From positions 124,001 through 188,000 of the forward strand of contig NZ_BJZQ01000001.1 of the NCBI RefSeq assembly GCF_007992115.1: DNA of 64,000 bases. Reading direction: 5' to 3'. Every line of letters begins with the position of its first letter. The stretch's first letter is position 1. The notes under the pieces are model-generated. The model was not told the DNA's origin. It worked only from the letters and a program-made list of their open reading frames with translations, and made no database searches. The DNA comes from Aeromicrobium flavum (GTDB lineage Bacteria > Actinomycetota > Actinomycetes > Propionibacteriales > Nocardioidaceae). A program made the position numbers and the translations under genes. This document shows, piece by piece, positions 1 through 9,178 of the stretch.

Positions 1-1
1 C

Positions 2-1285
2 TTCGAGGCGGGCATGGTCGAGCGCGGCTTCTCCAAGGACGCCGTCAAGACGCTGTGGGAGATCCTCGTCCCCTTCGCCGACTACGCCTTCAACAAGGCG
101 CACTCGGCGTCCTACGGCGTCATCAGCTACTGGACGGCCTACCTCAAGGCGCGGTACCCCGCCGAGTACATGGCGGCGCTGCTCACCTCGGTCAAGGACG
201 ACAAGGACAAGTCGGCCCTCTACCTGGCCGAGTGCCGCCGTCTGGGCATCAAGGTGCTGCCGCCGGACGTCAACGACTCGGTGGCCAACTTCGCCTCGGT
301 CGGCACCGACATCCGCTTCGGCCTCACCGCGGTGCGCAACGTCGGCTCCAACGTCGTCGCCGGGATCGTCGAGGCGCGCGAGACGAAGAGCGCGTTCACC
401 GACTTCGCCGACTTCCTCGACAAGGTGCCCACGCAGGTCTGCAACAAGCGCGTCCTGGACTCGCTGATCAAGGCCGGCGCGTTCGACTCGCTCGGCCACG
501 GCCGGCGGGCGCTGGCCTCCATCGCCGAGGAGGCCGTCGACCAGTACATCGACATCAAGCGCAACGCGGCGATCGGCCAGGACTCGCTGTTCGGCGCGTT
601 CGAGGAGGAGTTCGACGGGCTCGGCATCACGGTGCCCGACATCGCCGACTGGGAGAAGACCCAGAAGCTCGCCTTCGAGCGCGACATGCTCGGCCTGTAC
701 GTCTCCGACCACCCCCTCGGCGGTCTCGAGCACGTGCTCGCGGCCAACTCCGACGCCTCGATCGGCACGCTGCTCGACGGCGACCGCCCCGACGGCGACG
801 TCCTGAAGCTGTGCGGCCTGGTCACGAACGTGCAGCGCCGGATGAGCAAGAAGGGCGACACGTGGGCCACGATCACGCTCGAGGACCTCGAGGGATCGGT
901 CGACATCGCGGTCTTCCCGGCGGCGTACAACCTCGCCGCGTCGGTCCTGACGCAGGACTCGCTGGTCGTGGCCAAGGTGCGGGTACGGCGCAACGACGAG
1001 GGCATGGACCTCTCGGCCAACGAGGTCACTCGGCCGGCGATCGGGGAAGGGCGCACGGACCAGCCGCTGGTCGTCAGCCTGGCCACCTCGCGCTGCACCC
1101 TCGACACGATCAACGCGTTCAAGCAGGTGCTGGGCGCCCATCCGGGCGTCACCGAGGTGCACCTGCGGCTCTCGGGCAACGGCAAGACCACGACCATGCG
1201 GCTCGACCAAGGACTTCGCGTCTCGACGACGTCGTCGCTGTTCGCCGACCTCAAGGAACTGCTCGGTCCGGGATGCCTCGCGTGA
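2..1285 (+). CDS. dnaE: DNA polymerase III alpha subunit, 3' end (partial)
   Basis: C-terminal 427 codons of the replicative DNA polymerase III alpha subunit; the 5' part, including the PHP and catalytic palm domains, lies outside the window. Visible parts in order: the end of the fingers domain (FNKAHSASYG followed by a TAYLKARYPAEYMAALL stretch), a helix-hairpin-helix segment around NVGSNVVAGIVEAR, the linker with MLGLYVSDHPL, and the OB fold (LCGLVTNVQRRMSKKGDTWA, then TLEDLEGSVDIAVFP). These match actinobacterial DnaE1. The TGA stop overlaps the GTG of the next gene. dnaE shortly before hisD is a common actinobacterial order. Confidence 0.96.
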   Translation, partial: FEAGMVERGFSKDAVKTLWEILVPFADYAFNKAHSASYGVISYWTAYLKARYPAEYMAALLTSVKDDKDKSALYLAECRRLGIKVLPPDVNDSVANFASVGTDIRFGLTAVRNVGSNVVAGIVEARETKSAFTDFADFLDKVPTQVCNKRVLDSLIKAGAFDSLGHGRRALASIAEEAVDQYIDIKRNAAIGQDSLFGAFEEEFDGLGITVPDIADWEKTQKLAFERDMLGLYVSDHPLGGLEHVLAANSDASIGTLLDGDRPDGDVLKLCGLVTNVQRRMSKKGDTWATITLEDLEGSVDIAVFPAAYNLAASVLTQDSLVVAKVRVRRNDEGMDLSANEVTRPAIGEGRTDQPLVVSLATSRCTLDTINAFKQVLGAHPGVTEVHLRLSGNGKTTTMRLDQGLRVSTTSSLFADLKELLGPGCLA

Positions 1286-1806
1286 CCCGCACGGCGTGGG
1301 CCTTCCTGGCGACCGCGGCCTCGGGCGTCCCGGCGGCGTTCGTGTGGTGGGCGTTCGCGCGGCCGTCCCAGTGGCTGGCCACCGAGAGCGGGCTCGTGCT
1401 CACCGAGGGCAACGCCCAGGGCCGCTTCCAGGTCGTCGCGGTGTTCACCCTCGTCGGACTGGCGCTGGGCCTGGTGGCCGGTGCCCTCGTCCAGCGCGCG
1501 ACGCGCCCCTCGCGCTGGTCGACGGTCGTCGGACTGGTCGCGGCCACGGTCGCGGCGTCGCTGGTGTGCTGGCGGCTCGGCGTCTGGCTCGGCCCGCCGG
1601 CGCCCCAGGAGGCCACCGGCCTGGAGGTGGGCGACACCGTCCCGGCCATGCTCGCCGTCGACGCGGTCGTGCCGTTCCTGGTGTGGCCGCTCACCGCGGT
1701 CCTGGGCTACACGCTGGCGCTCTACCTCGGGTCGGACGGGGTCGACGAGCGCGACGAGGCCGACGCCGCGTCGACCGACGAGCTCAGCGAGCGATCCGGG
1801 CGGTGA
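1282..1806 (+). CDS. Small integral membrane protein (DUF2567-like)
   Basis: 174-residue membrane protein of unknown function. About four hydrophobic segments are visible: WAFLATAASGVPAAFVWWAF near the N-terminus, VVAVFTLVGLALGLVAGAL, VVGLVAATVAASLVCWRLGV, and FLVWPLTAVLGYTLALYL near the end, followed by an acidic tail. The size and topology resemble actinobacterial DUF2567-type proteins, but that name is a weak recollection. I chose GTG 1282 because it forms a GTGA overlap with the dnaE stop; ATG 1273 in the same frame is the alternative. Its 3' end overlaps the convergent ybaK gene by 23 bp. Confidence 0.75.
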   Translation: MTRTAWAFLATAASGVPAAFVWWAFARPSQWLATESGLVLTEGNAQGRFQVVAVFTLVGLALGLVAGALVQRATRPSRWSTVVGLVAATVAASLVCWRLGVWLGPPAPQEATGLEVGDTVPAMLAVDAVVPFLVWPLTAVLGYTLALYLGSDGVDERDEADAASTDELSERSGR

Positions 1807-2272
1807 CCGCCCGGGTCTGGGCGATCAGGTCGGCCGGAGCCACCTCGAGGTCCAGGCCGCGCCGGCCGCCCGACACGAACACCGTGGAGTGCGTCAGGGC
1901 ACTGGCGTCGACGACGGTGCGATGCTGGCGCTTCTGCCCGAACGGGCTGATCCCGCCCAGGACGTAGCCGGTGGCCCGCTGGGCGGCGGCCGCGTCGGCC
2001 AGCTGGGCGCGCTTGCCGTCCAACGCCGCGGCGGCCCGCTTGAGGTCGAGGCTGCCCGAGACGGGCACGACGGCCACGGCCAGCGTCCCGTCGACGTCGA
2101 TCATGAGGGTCTTGAAGACCCGGGCGTGCTCCAGGTCGAGGGCGTCGGCCGCCTCGAGTCCGTAGGAGCGGGTGTGGGGGTCGTGGTCGTACGCATGGGC
2201 CGTCACGTCGATGCCGGCGCGGTGCAGCGCTACGAGTGCCGGCGTCGCCTCGCCGAGGTTCTTCTTCGCCAC
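1784..2272 (-). CDS. ybaK: Cys-tRNA(Pro)/aminoacyl-tRNA deacylase, YbaK/EbsC family
   Basis: 162-residue single-domain member of the YbaK/ProX editing family, which hydrolyses Cys (or similar small amino acids) mischarged on tRNA(Pro). Family hallmarks: the VFKTLMIDVDG segment with the conserved lysine near residue 54, the LAVAVVPVSGSLDLK strand, and the GYVLGGISPFGQK loop. Length is typical for a free-standing protein. The start is GTG 2272; a TAGCCT hexamer lies 7 nt upstream, so translation is probably leaderless. Its promoter lies at the 3' end of the upstream benE gene, whose TAG stop is part of the -10. Confidence 0.93.
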   Translation of the reverse strand: MAKKNLGEATPALVALHRAGIDVTAHAYDHDPHTRSYGLEAADALDLEHARVFKTLMIDVDGTLAVAVVPVSGSLDLKRAAAALDGKRAQLADAAAAQRATGYVLGGISPFGQKRQHRTVVDASALTHSTVFVSGGRRGLDLEVAPADLIAQTRAVTARIAR

Positions 2273-2279
2273 GTCGGTG

Positions 2280-2285
2280 AGGCTA
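2280..2285 (-). promoter_or_regulatory. -10 hexamer of ybaK, overlapping the benE stop codon
   Basis: TAGCCT on the minus strand, 7 nt before GTG 2272. The first three bases are also the benE TAG stop. The spacing predicts a leaderless transcript. No -35 was assigned. Confidence 0.55.
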
Positions 2286-3470
2286 CCGCTCCTCGGGGTC
2301 CGCGCGCTCCAACACGGCGCGGACGGCCAGCCCCAGCAGCAGGGCCCAGAAGGCGGCTCCCACCGACAGCAGCGTGATCCCCGAGGCGGCGAACAGGAAC
2401 GTCACGCCCGCGCTGGTGCGATGGGCCGGAGCGGACAGCGCTCCCTGCAGCGCGCCGACCAGCGCTCCGATCAGGGCCAGCCCGGCGACGGCCTCGATGA
2501 TCCCGGCGGGGGCCGCCGCGGCGAGCGCGACCACCACGCCCGCGGCTCCGGCGATGACGAGGTACCCGACACCGGCGGTGACGGCGGCGATCCAGCGCCG
2601 CTCGCGGGGGCCGGCCTCGTCCCCGGCGGCCAGGGCGGCCGACAGCGCCGCGAGGTTCATCGAGTGCCCGCCGAACGGGGCGACGAGGGCGGTGCCCAGG
2701 CCCGTGGCCACCACGGAGGAGCGCCACGGCACGGCGAACCCGAAGCTGCGCAGCACCGCCGCGCCGGGCAGGTTCTGCGACGCCATCGTGACGACCGTCA
2801 GGGGGATCGCGATGCCCACGACCGCCGGCCACGTCCACGCCGGCGTCGTCCACTCCAGGGCGGGGACGAGTGCGGCGGTGTCGACGCTGTCACCCGACCG
2901 CCGTACCGACACGACGATCGCGGCGACGGCCGCCAGGAGCGCCACCGGCACCGCCCAGCGCGGCCGCACCCGGCTGGTCACCAGCCAGGCGGCGATCACG
3001 GGCGCGACGTAGCCGGGGGAGTCGGCCAGGGCCACGAACGGGGCCAGGCACAGCGGCAGCAGGATGCCCGCCAGCATGGCCTGCGCGATCTCCGCGGGGA
3101 TCCGGGCGACCCAGGCGCCCAGCCACGGGACGGCGCCGATCAGCGCCAGCAGCAGCCCGGTGACGACGAACGCGCCCACCGCCGCCGGCCAGCCGCCCTC
3201 GACGCCGCCGGTCGAGACCAGCAGGGCGGCGCCGGGCGTGGACCACGCGAGGGTCACCGGCACCCGGTGTGCCAGGGCGAGCGCGATGATCAGCAGGCCG
3301 AACCCGACGGTCACGGCGAACAGTCCGCTGGCGGCCTGCGACTCCGTGGCGCCCACGGCGCGCAGCCCCGCGAGCACGACGGCGAACGACGAGGTGAAGC
3401 CCACCAGAGCGGTGACCACCCCGGCCGTGACGGGCGCGAGCCGGTCGTGGGTCGTGGGGGAGTGGGACAC
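2283..3470 (-). CDS. benE: BenE-family benzoate/H+ symporter-like transporter
   Basis: 395-residue polytopic protein with about 11-12 hydrophobic helices. It resembles the BenE family: an N-terminal TAGVVTALVGFTSSFAVVLAGL helix with AVGAT after it, SWSTPGAAL-like text (LAWSTPGAALL), the NLPGAAVLRSFGF region and the GGHSMNLAALSAAL motif. The family imports benzoate with protons, but no aromatic catabolic genes lie nearby, so the substrate is not established. The start is GTG 3470, supported by a TAGCCT hexamer exactly 6 nt upstream (leaderless). It is divergent from hisD, with only 39 bp between start codons. Confidence 0.9.
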   Translation of the reverse strand: MSHSPTTHDRLAPVTAGVVTALVGFTSSFAVVLAGLRAVGATESQAASGLFAVTVGFGLLIIALALAHRVPVTLAWSTPGAALLVSTGGVEGGWPAAVGAFVVTGLLLALIGAVPWLGAWVARIPAEIAQAMLAGILLPLCLAPFVALADSPGYVAPVIAAWLVTSRVRPRWAVPVALLAAVAAIVVSVRRSGDSVDTAALVPALEWTTPAWTWPAVVGIAIPLTVVTMASQNLPGAAVLRSFGFAVPWRSSVVATGLGTALVAPFGGHSMNLAALSAALAAGDEAGPRERRWIAAVTAGVGYLVIAGAAGVVVALAAAAPAGIIEAVAGLALIGALVGALQGALSAPAHRTSAGVTFLFAASGITLLSVGAAFWALLLGLAVRAVLERADPEER

Positions 3471-3476
3471 GCTGTG

Positions 3477-3503
3477 AGGCTAGGCCATCGGGCGACCTAG
3501 ACT
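3477..3503. promoter_or_regulatory. Divergent leaderless promoters of benE and hisD
   Basis: Minus-strand TAGCCT (3482 to 3477) lies 6 nt before the benE GTG. Plus-strand TAGACT (3498-3503) lies 6 nt before the hisD GTG 3510. The two -10 hexamers sit back to back in a 39-bp gap, so each promoter's upstream half overlaps the other and they should interfere. Confidence 0.65.
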
Positions 3504-3509
3504 TCAGGG

Positions 3510-4808
3510 GTGCTACGACGACTCGACCTGCGTGACCAGACCGACGGATACCGCGACGCGGTGCCCCGCGCGGAGGTCGACGTCGAGCATGCGCTCGCGG
3601 CGGTCGTCCCGATCTGCGACGACGTGCGCGACCGGGGCGCGGCGGCCGTGCTGGACGCCGGCGAGCGGTTCGACGGCGTGCGCCCCGAGCGACTCCGGGT
3701 CCCGGCCGAAGCCCTCGAGAAGGCCCTCGTCGAGGTCGATCCCGCAGTGCTGGACGCCATCGACGAGTCCATCGTGCGGCTGCGCCTCACCTGCGAGGCC
3801 GAGCTGGAGCGCTCCGTCACGGTCGACGTGGCGCCCGGCGCCACCGTCGAGCGACGGATCGTCCCGATGCAGCGCGTCGGCCTGTACGTGCCCGGCGGGC
3901 TCGCGCCGCTGGTCAGCACGGTCATCATGAACGCGGTGCCCGCGCAGGTCGCCGGCGTGCCCGGCATCGCGCTGGCCAGCCCGCCGCAGCCCGAGTTCGG
4001 CGGGCTGCCGCACCCCACGATCCTCGCCGCGTGCGCGCGCCTGGGCATCGACGAGGTCTATGCCGCCGGCGGCGCCCAGGCCCTGGCGATGCTGGCGTAC
4101 GGCACCGAGGAGAACGAGGCCGTCAACCTCGTCACCGGACCGGGCAACATCTTCGTCGCCGCCGCGAAGCGCCACCTGCAGGGCGTCGTGGCGATCGACG
4201 CTGAGGCCGGCCCCACCGAGATCGCGATCGTCGCCGACGCGACGGCCGATGCGGAGTTCGTCGCCGCCGACCTCATCAGCCAGGCCGAGCACGACCCGCT
4301 GGCCGCCGCCGTCCTGGTCACCGACTCGCTCGAGCTGGCCGCCGCCGTCGACGCCGAGCTGGAGCGCCAGGTGCCCCTGGCCCGTCACGAGGAGCGCATC
4401 CGCACCGCGCTGGCCGGGCAGCAGTCGGCGACCGTGCTGGTCCGCGACGTCGACCAGGGCGTCGACGTCGCCAACGCGTACGCCGCCGAGCACCTCGAGA
4501 TCCAGACGGCCGACGCCGCCGGCGTCGCGGCGCGCATCGTCAACGCCGGTGCCGTCTTCGTCGGGTCGTTCGCGCCCGTCTCGCTCGGCGACTACGCGGC
4601 CGGCTCGAACCACGTGCTGCCCACGGCGGGATGCGCCTGCCACTCGTCGGGCCTCTCCGTGCGCGCATTCCTCAAGAACATGCACGTCGTCACGTACTCC
4701 GAGGCCGCGCTGCGCGACGTCGGCGACCGGGTCGTCACGCTGGCCGAGGCCGAGGACCTGCCGTCGCACGGTGCCGCGGTCACCGCCCGGCTGGGACGCG
4801 CGCAGTGA
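3510..4808 (+). CDS. hisD: Histidinol dehydrogenase
   Basis: 432 residues, the full family length. It catalyses the last two steps of histidine synthesis, L-histidinol to L-histidinal to L-histidine, using Zn2+ and two NAD+. Diagnostic segments include [19 protein letters not shown] (NAD-binding region), the [14 protein letters not shown] stretch, [19 protein letters not shown] with zinc-ligand candidates, AEHLEIQT with the catalytic Glu/His pair, and [15 protein letters not shown] 3510 follows a TAGACT -10 by 6 nt, indicating a leaderless mRNA. It opens the his cluster and overlaps hisC by GTGA. Confidence 0.97.
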   Translation: MLRRLDLRDQTDGYRDAVPRAEVDVEHALAAVVPICDDVRDRGAAAVLDAGERFDGVRPERLRVPAEALEKALVEVDPAVLDAIDESIVRLRLTCEAELERSVTVDVAPGATVERRIVPMQRVGLYVPGGLAPLVSTVIMNAVPAQVAGVPGIALASPPQPEFGGLPHPTILAACARLGIDEVYAAGGAQALAMLAYGTEENEAVNLVTGPGNIFVAAAKRHLQGVVAIDAEAGPTEIAIVADATADAEFVAADLISQAEHDPLAAAVLVTDSLELAAAVDAELERQVPLARHEERIRTALAGQQSATVLVRDVDQGVDVANAYAAEHLEIQTADAAGVAARIVNAGAVFVGSFAPVSLGDYAAGSNHVLPTAGCACHSSGLSVRAFLKNMHVVTYSEAALRDVGDRVVTLAEAEDLPSHGAAVTARLGRAQ

Positions 4809-5884
4809 GCGTGCCGGCGTGGGTGCCGATCCGTGACGAGCTGCGCGAGGACGAGCCGTACGGTGCCCCGCAGATCGACGTCCCGGTCCGCCTGAACACG
4901 AACGAGAACCCGTACGGCCCGAGCGCCGAGGCGGCGGCCGACATCGCCGCCGCGGTGCAGGCGGCCGCGCTCGAGCTCAACCGGTACCCCGACCGCGAGG
5001 CCTGGGCGCTGCGCGAGGCGCTCGCCGGCTACCTCGGCCACGGCCTGACCTCGGCGCAGGTGTGGGCGGCCAACGGGTCGAACGAGGTCATGCAGCAGCT
5101 GCTGCAGGCGTTCGGGGGTCCCGGGCGCACGGTCCTGTCGTTCGCGCCGACCTACTCGATGTATCCCGAGTACGCCCGCAACACCCACACGCGCTGGGTC
5201 GCGGGACGTCGCAGCGACGACTTCTCGATCGACGTCCCGGCCGCGGTGGCGCTGATCGAGGCCGAGCAGCCCGACGTGGTCTTCCTCACCTCGCCGAACA
5301 ACCCGACGGGCACGGCGCTGGCACCCGAGGAGCTGCGCGCCGTGCTCGACGCGGCGCCCGGCATCGTCGTGGTGGACGAGGCGTACGCCGAGTTCCGTCG
5401 CGCGGGCACGCCGACCGCGCTCGAGCTGCTGGCCGACCAGCGCCGGCTCGTCGTCACCCGCACCATGAGCAAGGCGTTCGCGCTGGCCGGTGGACGACTG
5501 GGCTACCTCGCCGCCGACGCCGCGATCGTCGACGCCCTGCGCATCGTGCGACTGCCGTACCACCTGTCGTCGGTCACGCAGGCCACGGCGCTCGGCGCGC
5601 TGCGCCACACGGACGAGCTGCTCGCGCAGGTCGACGCCCTGCGCACGACCCGCGACGAGACGGCCGAGTGGCTGGCCGGCCGCGGGTACGACGTGGCCGC
5701 GTCCGACGCGAACTTCGTCCTGTTCGGGCATTTCGCCGATCGTCACGCCGTGTGGGAGGGTTTGGTCGATCGAGGGGTCCTCATCCGCGAGGTGGGACCC
5801 GACGGTTGGCTCCGGGTGTCGATCGGCACCCCGGAGGAGATGCAGGCCTTTCGCGCCGCACTGATGGAGGTGGACCCCCGATGA
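4805..5884 (+). CDS. hisC: Histidinol-phosphate aminotransferase
   Basis: 359-residue fold-type I PLP enzyme converting imidazole acetol-phosphate and glutamate to histidinol phosphate. Visible motifs: [12 protein letters not shown] near the N-terminus, [18 protein letters not shown] with the PLP-ring Asp, and [15 protein letters not shown] carrying the Schiff-base lysine. The GTG at 4805 overlaps the hisD stop (GTGA), indicating translational coupling. The stop codon forms an ATGA with a 28-codon ORF that precedes hisB. Confidence 0.96.
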   Translation: MSVPAWVPIRDELREDEPYGAPQIDVPVRLNTNENPYGPSAEAAADIAAAVQAAALELNRYPDREAWALREALAGYLGHGLTSAQVWAANGSNEVMQQLLQAFGGPGRTVLSFAPTYSMYPEYARNTHTRWVAGRRSDDFSIDVPAAVALIEAEQPDVVFLTSPNNPTGTALAPEELRAVLDAAPGIVVVDEAYAEFRRAGTPTALELLADQRRLVVTRTMSKAFALAGGRLGYLAADAAIVDALRIVRLPYHLSSVTQATALGALRHTDELLAQVDALRTTRDETAEWLAGRGYDVAASDANFVLFGHFADRHAVWEGLVDRGVLIREVGPDGWLRVSIGTPEEMQAFRAALMEVDPR

Positions 5885-5967
5885 GTGAGCGCCAGCGAGC
5901 GAACGATCCAGCACGACGAATCGTGCCGACGTCCTACTGTGCCTCGTCCTGGGCGGTGGCACGATGA
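5881..5967 (+). CDS. 28-codon mini-ORF bridging hisC and hisB (uncertain)
   Basis: Open frame with ATG at 5881 inside the hisC stop (ATGA) and TGA at 5965-5967 overlapping the hisB ATG (ATGA). The predicted product begins [13 protein letters not shown] and contains no histidine, so it is not a classical His leader peptide. Ribosomes leaving hisC could pass through it into hisB, keeping the cluster coupled across about 80 nt that otherwise hold no gene. A 6-bp hairpin lies inside. It may be a coupling device rather than a functional peptide; no homologue is known to me. Confidence 0.4.
   Translation: MSERQRANDPARRIVPTSYCASSWAVAR
5911..5926. repeat. Small hairpin in the hisC-hisB junction
   Basis: Perfect 6-bp inverted repeat GCACGA/TCGTGC around a CGAA tetraloop-sized spacer, inside the 28-codon mini-ORF and 38 nt before the hisB start. 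Just upstream (5884-5904) is a GAGTGAGCGCCAGCGAGCG stretch of a type often seen in actinobacterial intergenic repeats (recollection). Its role could be RNA processing or attenuation; this is inferred only. Confidence 0.5.
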
Positions 5968-6563
5968 GCAGGACCGCACGGATCGAGCGGAAGACCTCCG
6001 AGTCGCACGTCGTCGTCGAGCTCGACCTGGACGGCACCGGCCGCCACGAGATCAGCACGGGCGTGGGTTTCTACGACCACATGCTCACCGCGCTGAGCCG
6101 GCACTCGCTCATCGACCTCACGGTCCGCTCCGAGGGCGACCTCCACATCGACGCGCACCACACCGTCGAGGACACCGCGATCTGCATCGGCGAGGCAATC
6201 CGCGAGGCGCTCGGCGACAAGGCGGGCATCCGGCGCTACGGCAACGCCATGGTGCCGCTCGACGAGGCGATCGCGCAGTGCGTCGTCGACGTCTCCGGCC
6301 GGCCGTACTTCGTGCACACCGGCGAGCCCGAGCGTCAGATCACCGCGATCATCGGCGGCTCGTACATCGGGTCGCTGACGTCGCACGTCTTCGAGTCCAT
6401 CGCGCACCACGCCGGCATCACGATGCACATGAACCTGATCGCCGGGCGCGACCCGCACCACATCGCCGAGTGCCAGTTCAAGGCGCTCGCGCGCGCCCTG
6501 CGCGCCGCCGTCGAGCCGGACCCCCGCGAGACGGGAATCCCCTCGACCAAGGGCGCGTTGTGA
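5964..6563 (+). CDS. hisB: Imidazoleglycerol-phosphate dehydratase
   Basis: 199 residues, the length of monofunctional IGPD (no HisN phosphatase domain). It dehydrates imidazole glycerol phosphate to imidazole acetol-phosphate in histidine synthesis and normally forms a Mn-dependent 24-mer. Metal-binding motifs are present: [33 protein letters not shown], and the second copy [12 protein letters not shown] with [12 protein letters not shown]. The ATG at 5964 overlaps the preceding mini-ORF stop. A 22-nt gap separates it from hisH. Confidence 0.97.
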   Translation: MSRTARIERKTSESHVVVELDLDGTGRHEISTGVGFYDHMLTALSRHSLIDLTVRSEGDLHIDAHHTVEDTAICIGEAIREALGDKAGIRRYGNAMVPLDEAIAQCVVDVSGRPYFVHTGEPERQITAIIGGSYIGSLTSHVFESIAHHAGITMHMNLIAGRDPHHIAECQFKALARALRAAVEPDPRETGIPSTKGAL

Positions 6564-6585
6564 CCCGTGTGACCGGAGCCCGCGC

Positions 6586-7230
6586 ATGACGACCGTCGCC
6601 GTCCTCGACTACGGATCGGGCAACCTGCGGTCGGCCGTGCGCGCCGTCGAGCGTGCCGGGGGGTCCCGCGGGGTCGAGGTCGTCCTGACGTCCGATGCCC
6701 GGGTGGCCGAGCACGCCGACGGACTGCTCGTGCCCGGCGTCGGCGCGTTCGAGGCCTGCATGCGCGGCCTGCGCGAGGTCGACGGCGAGCGCATCATCGA
6801 GCGGCGCCTCATCGCCCACCGGCCCGTCCTGGGCATCTGCGTGGGCATGCAGATCCTGTTCGCCGAGGGCATCGAGCACGGCGTGCGCAGCAGGGGCTGC
6901 GGCGAGTGGCCCGGCACCGTCGAGAAGCTGCAGGCGCCGATCGTGCCGCACATGGGCTGGGACACCGTCGAGGCGCCCGCCGACTCGGGGATGTTCGCCG
7001 GGATCGAGTCCGAGCGCTTCTACTTCGTCCACTCCTACGGGGTGCGCGAGTGGCTCGTCGACGCCGAGGGCACGGCCTTCACGCCGCCGGGCGTCACCTG
7101 GACGCAGTACGGGGGCGACCGCTTCGTCGCGGCCGTCGAGCACGGCCCGCTGTGGGCGACCCAGTTCCACCCCGAGAAGTCCGGCGACGCCGGGCGCCGG
7201 CTGCTCGAGAACTGGATCGCCACGCTCTGA
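6586..7230 (+). CDS. hisH: Imidazole glycerol phosphate synthase glutaminase subunit
   Basis: 214-residue class I glutamine amidotransferase that releases ammonia from glutamine for HisF, with which it forms the heterodimeric IGP synthase. It has [11 protein letters not shown] at the N-terminus, the nucleophile Cys in [11 protein letters not shown], and the catalytic His/Glu pair in TQFHPEKSG near the C-terminus. Its partner hisF is about 2.6 kb downstream, separated by a minus-strand YitT gene, priA, a DUF1707 gene and a minus-strand lipoprotein gene. No Shine-Dalgarno site is evident before ATG 6586. Confidence 0.96.
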   Translation: MTTVAVLDYGSGNLRSAVRAVERAGGSRGVEVVLTSDARVAEHADGLLVPGVGAFEACMRGLREVDGERIIERRLIAHRPVLGICVGMQILFAEGIEHGVRSRGCGEWPGTVEKLQAPIVPHMGWDTVEAPADSGMFAGIESERFYFVHSYGVREWLVDAEGTAFTPPGVTWTQYGGDRFVAAVEHGPLWATQFHPEKSGDAGRRLLENWIATL

Positions 7231-7236
7231 CGGGGT

Positions 7237-7893
7237 TCAGGCGCGGTATCGCTCCGGCCGGTGGTTGAACGCCAGCACGAGGTTGAGGATCACCGCGCCC
7301 AGCGCGGAGAGCAGGACGTTGTCCCACGGCACGACGAGCAGCGCCGCGAGCACGACGACGACGTCCAGCCCCATCTGCACGTAGCCGGCGCGCAGCCCGG
7401 CCTGCTCCTGCGCGATCAGGGCCAGGACGCTGAAGCCGCCCAGGCTCGAGCCGTGGCGGAACAGGATGAGGATGCCGACGCCGGCGAGCAGGTTGCCGGT
7501 GGCGACGCCGTAGACGGGTGCGAGGTCCGGCGACGGGATCATCTCGGCGTGCAGGGCCGTGAAGGCCGACAGCAGCGCCACGGCGATCGCCGACCGGACC
7601 GTGAACGACCAGCCCTTCTTCCACAGCGCGAGGGCGAAGAACGGCAGGTTCACCACGATCAGGATGAGCGACAGCGGCAGCGACGCGGCGTACGTGACCA
7701 GCAGCGACAGTCCCGCCGTGCCGCCCGTGACGGCATGCGCCTCGTGCAGCAGGTGCAGGCCCAGCGAGGCCAGCCACGTCCCGGTGAGCACGCCGAGGAC
7801 GTCCTCGGCGGCGGTGTGGGGGAGGGCGACGGCGGTGGGCTCGGTCGCATCGTCGAGATCGTGGGAGGCGTGCGGCGTGGGGGTGTCGTTCAT
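7237..7893 (-). CDS. YitT/YczE-family integral membrane protein
   Basis: 218-residue polytopic protein with about five or six hydrophobic segments, among them a [21 protein letters not shown] helix, [32 protein letters not shown] and a C-terminal [16 protein letters not shown] helix. The layout matches YitT/YczE-type membrane proteins of unknown transport function. It runs antisense to the his genes and ends 6 bp from hisH. A TAGAGT hexamer lies 9 nt before the ATG, which would leave only 2-3 nt of leader. Nothing ties it to histidine metabolism. Confidence 0.8.
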   Translation of the reverse strand: MNDTPTPHASHDLDDATEPTAVALPHTAAEDVLGVLTGTWLASLGLHLLHEAHAVTGGTAGLSLLVTYAASLPLSLILIVVNLPFFALALWKKGWSFTVRSAIAVALLSAFTALHAEMIPSPDLAPVYGVATGNLLAGVGILILFRHGSSLGGFSVLALIAQEQAGLRAGYVQMGLDVVVVLAALLVVPWDNVLLSALGAVILNLVLAFNHRPERYRA

Positions 7894-7902
7894 GGCCTGC
7901 CC

Positions 7903-7928
7903 ACTCTACGGAGCGTGGTCGATACGAT
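7903..7928. promoter_or_regulatory. Divergent -10 elements for the YitT gene and priA
   Basis: Minus-strand TAGAGT (7908 to 7903) is 9 nt before the YitT ATG. Plus-strand TACGAT (7923-7928) is 6 nt before the priA GTG 7935, predicting a leaderless priA mRNA. priA can therefore be transcribed separately from the hisD-hisH unit. Confidence 0.6.
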
Positions 7929-7934
7929 CGCGGG

Positions 7935-8657
7935 GTGACTCTCGAACTCCTCCCCGCCGTCGACGTCGCCGAGGGACAGGCCGTGCGCCTGGTCCAGGGC
8001 GAGCTCGGCAGTGAGACGTCCTACGGATCCCCGCTCGACGCGGCCCTGCAGTGGCAGGCCGACGGGGCGGAGTGGATCCACCTGGTGGACCTCGACGCGG
8101 CCTTCGGCAAGGGCAGCAACCGTGAGCTGCTCGCCGAGGTGATCGGCCGGCTGGACGTCAAGGTCGAGCTCTCCGGCGGCATCCGCGACGACGAGTCGCT
8201 CGACGCCGCCATGGCCACCGGCTGCCGCCGGGTCAACCTGGGCACCGCGGCCATCGAGGACCCGGACTGGTGCCGCTCGGCGATCGCGCGCTACGGCGAC
8301 CGCGTCGCGGTGGGCCTCGACGTCCGCGGACGCACGCTCGCGGCCCGCGGGTGGGTGAAGGAGGGCGGCGACCTGTTCGAGACCCTGGCCCGCCTCGACG
8401 CCGACGGCTGCGCGCGCTACGTCGTCACCGACGTCACGAAGGACGGCACGCTCACCGGCCCGAACCTCGACCTGCTGCGCCAGGTGTGCGAGCAGACCGA
8501 CCGGCCGGTCGTCGCCTCCGGAGGCGTCTCCAGCCTCGACGACCTGCGCGCGATCGCCTCGCTGACCGGCATCGGCGTCGAGGGCGCGATCGTCGGCAAG
8601 GCGCTCTACGCCGGTGCGTTCACGCTGCCCGAGGCGCTGGCCGCGGTCGCGGAGTAG
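7935..8657 (+). CDS. priA: Bifunctional phosphoribosyl isomerase A (HisA/TrpF)
   Basis: 240-residue (beta/alpha)8 barrel, a HisA homologue. It isomerises ProFAR to PRFAR in histidine synthesis; in actinobacteria the PriA form also does the TrpF reaction on phosphoribosyl-anthranilate. Seen here: catalytic Asp in [15 protein letters not shown], the phosphate-binding ELSGGIRDD and VASGGVSS loops, and the second catalytic Asp in [15 protein letters not shown]. No trpF occurs beside trpC, trpB or trpA in this window, which fits dual use but is not proof. GTG 7935 is fixed by a -10 exactly 6 nt upstream. Confidence 0.93.
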   Translation: MTLELLPAVDVAEGQAVRLVQGELGSETSYGSPLDAALQWQADGAEWIHLVDLDAAFGKGSNRELLAEVIGRLDVKVELSGGIRDDESLDAAMATGCRRVNLGTAAIEDPDWCRSAIARYGDRVAVGLDVRGRTLAARGWVKEGGDLFETLARLDADGCARYVVTDVTKDGTLTGPNLDLLRQVCEQTDRPVVASGGVSSLDDLRAIASLTGIGVEGAIVGKALYAGAFTLPEALAAVAE

Positions 8658-8659
8658 AC

Positions 8660-9175
8660 ATGACGGGCCTCGTGCGGTGGGACGGCTTCAGCGCCGATCC
8701 GCGACGGGCCGAGGTGGCCGGGATCCGGGCGGGCGACCTCGACCGCGAGACCGCGATCGAGGCGCTGCGCGAGGCGTACGCCGACGGCCGGCTCGACCGG
8801 GTCGAGTTCGACCAGCGATCGAACGCCGCGCTCGCTGCGACGCTCCTGGGCGAGTTCGTGCCGTTGCTCCGGGACCTCGAGCCGCCGGTGCCCGCCACGC
8901 GGTCGGTGCGTGAAGAGGCGCTGCGCCGGTACCGGCGGGAGACGCGCGACGCCCGCAACGGGGTGCTGGCGATCGGCACGCTGACGACGGGTGTCTGGGG
9001 CGCGACCGCCATCGCCGACGGGTCGCCGTACTTCTTCTGGCCGATCTTCCCGATCCTCGGGGTGGGGATCGGGTGGCTCATGCAGGTCGTCAACAAGGAC
9101 GATCGCATCGAGCACCACGAGCGCAAGATCGAGCGCCGCCTGCGCCGGCACGAGGACCCGCCCGGCGAGGAGTGA
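8660..9175 (+). CDS. DUF1707 and two-TM domain protein
   Basis: 171 residues. Residues about 17-72 match the DUF1707 (SHOCT-like) pattern: AGDLDRETAIEALREAYADG, then RLDRVEFDQRSNAAL and a leucine-rich end. A 2TM hairpin follows (VLAIGTLTTGVWGATAIADG and YFFWPIFPILGVGIGWLMQVV), with a charged Lys/Arg-rich tail. Function is unknown; such proteins are membrane-associated. ATG 8660 lies 2 nt after the priA stop, so the gene is probably coupled to priA. Confidence 0.85.
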   Translation: MTGLVRWDGFSADPRRAEVAGIRAGDLDRETAIEALREAYADGRLDRVEFDQRSNAALAATLLGEFVPLLRDLEPPVPATRSVREEALRRYRRETRDARNGVLAIGTLTTGVWGATAIADGSPYFFWPIFPILGVGIGWLMQVVNKDDRIEHHERKIERRLRRHEDPPGEE

Positions 9176-9178
9176 GCC

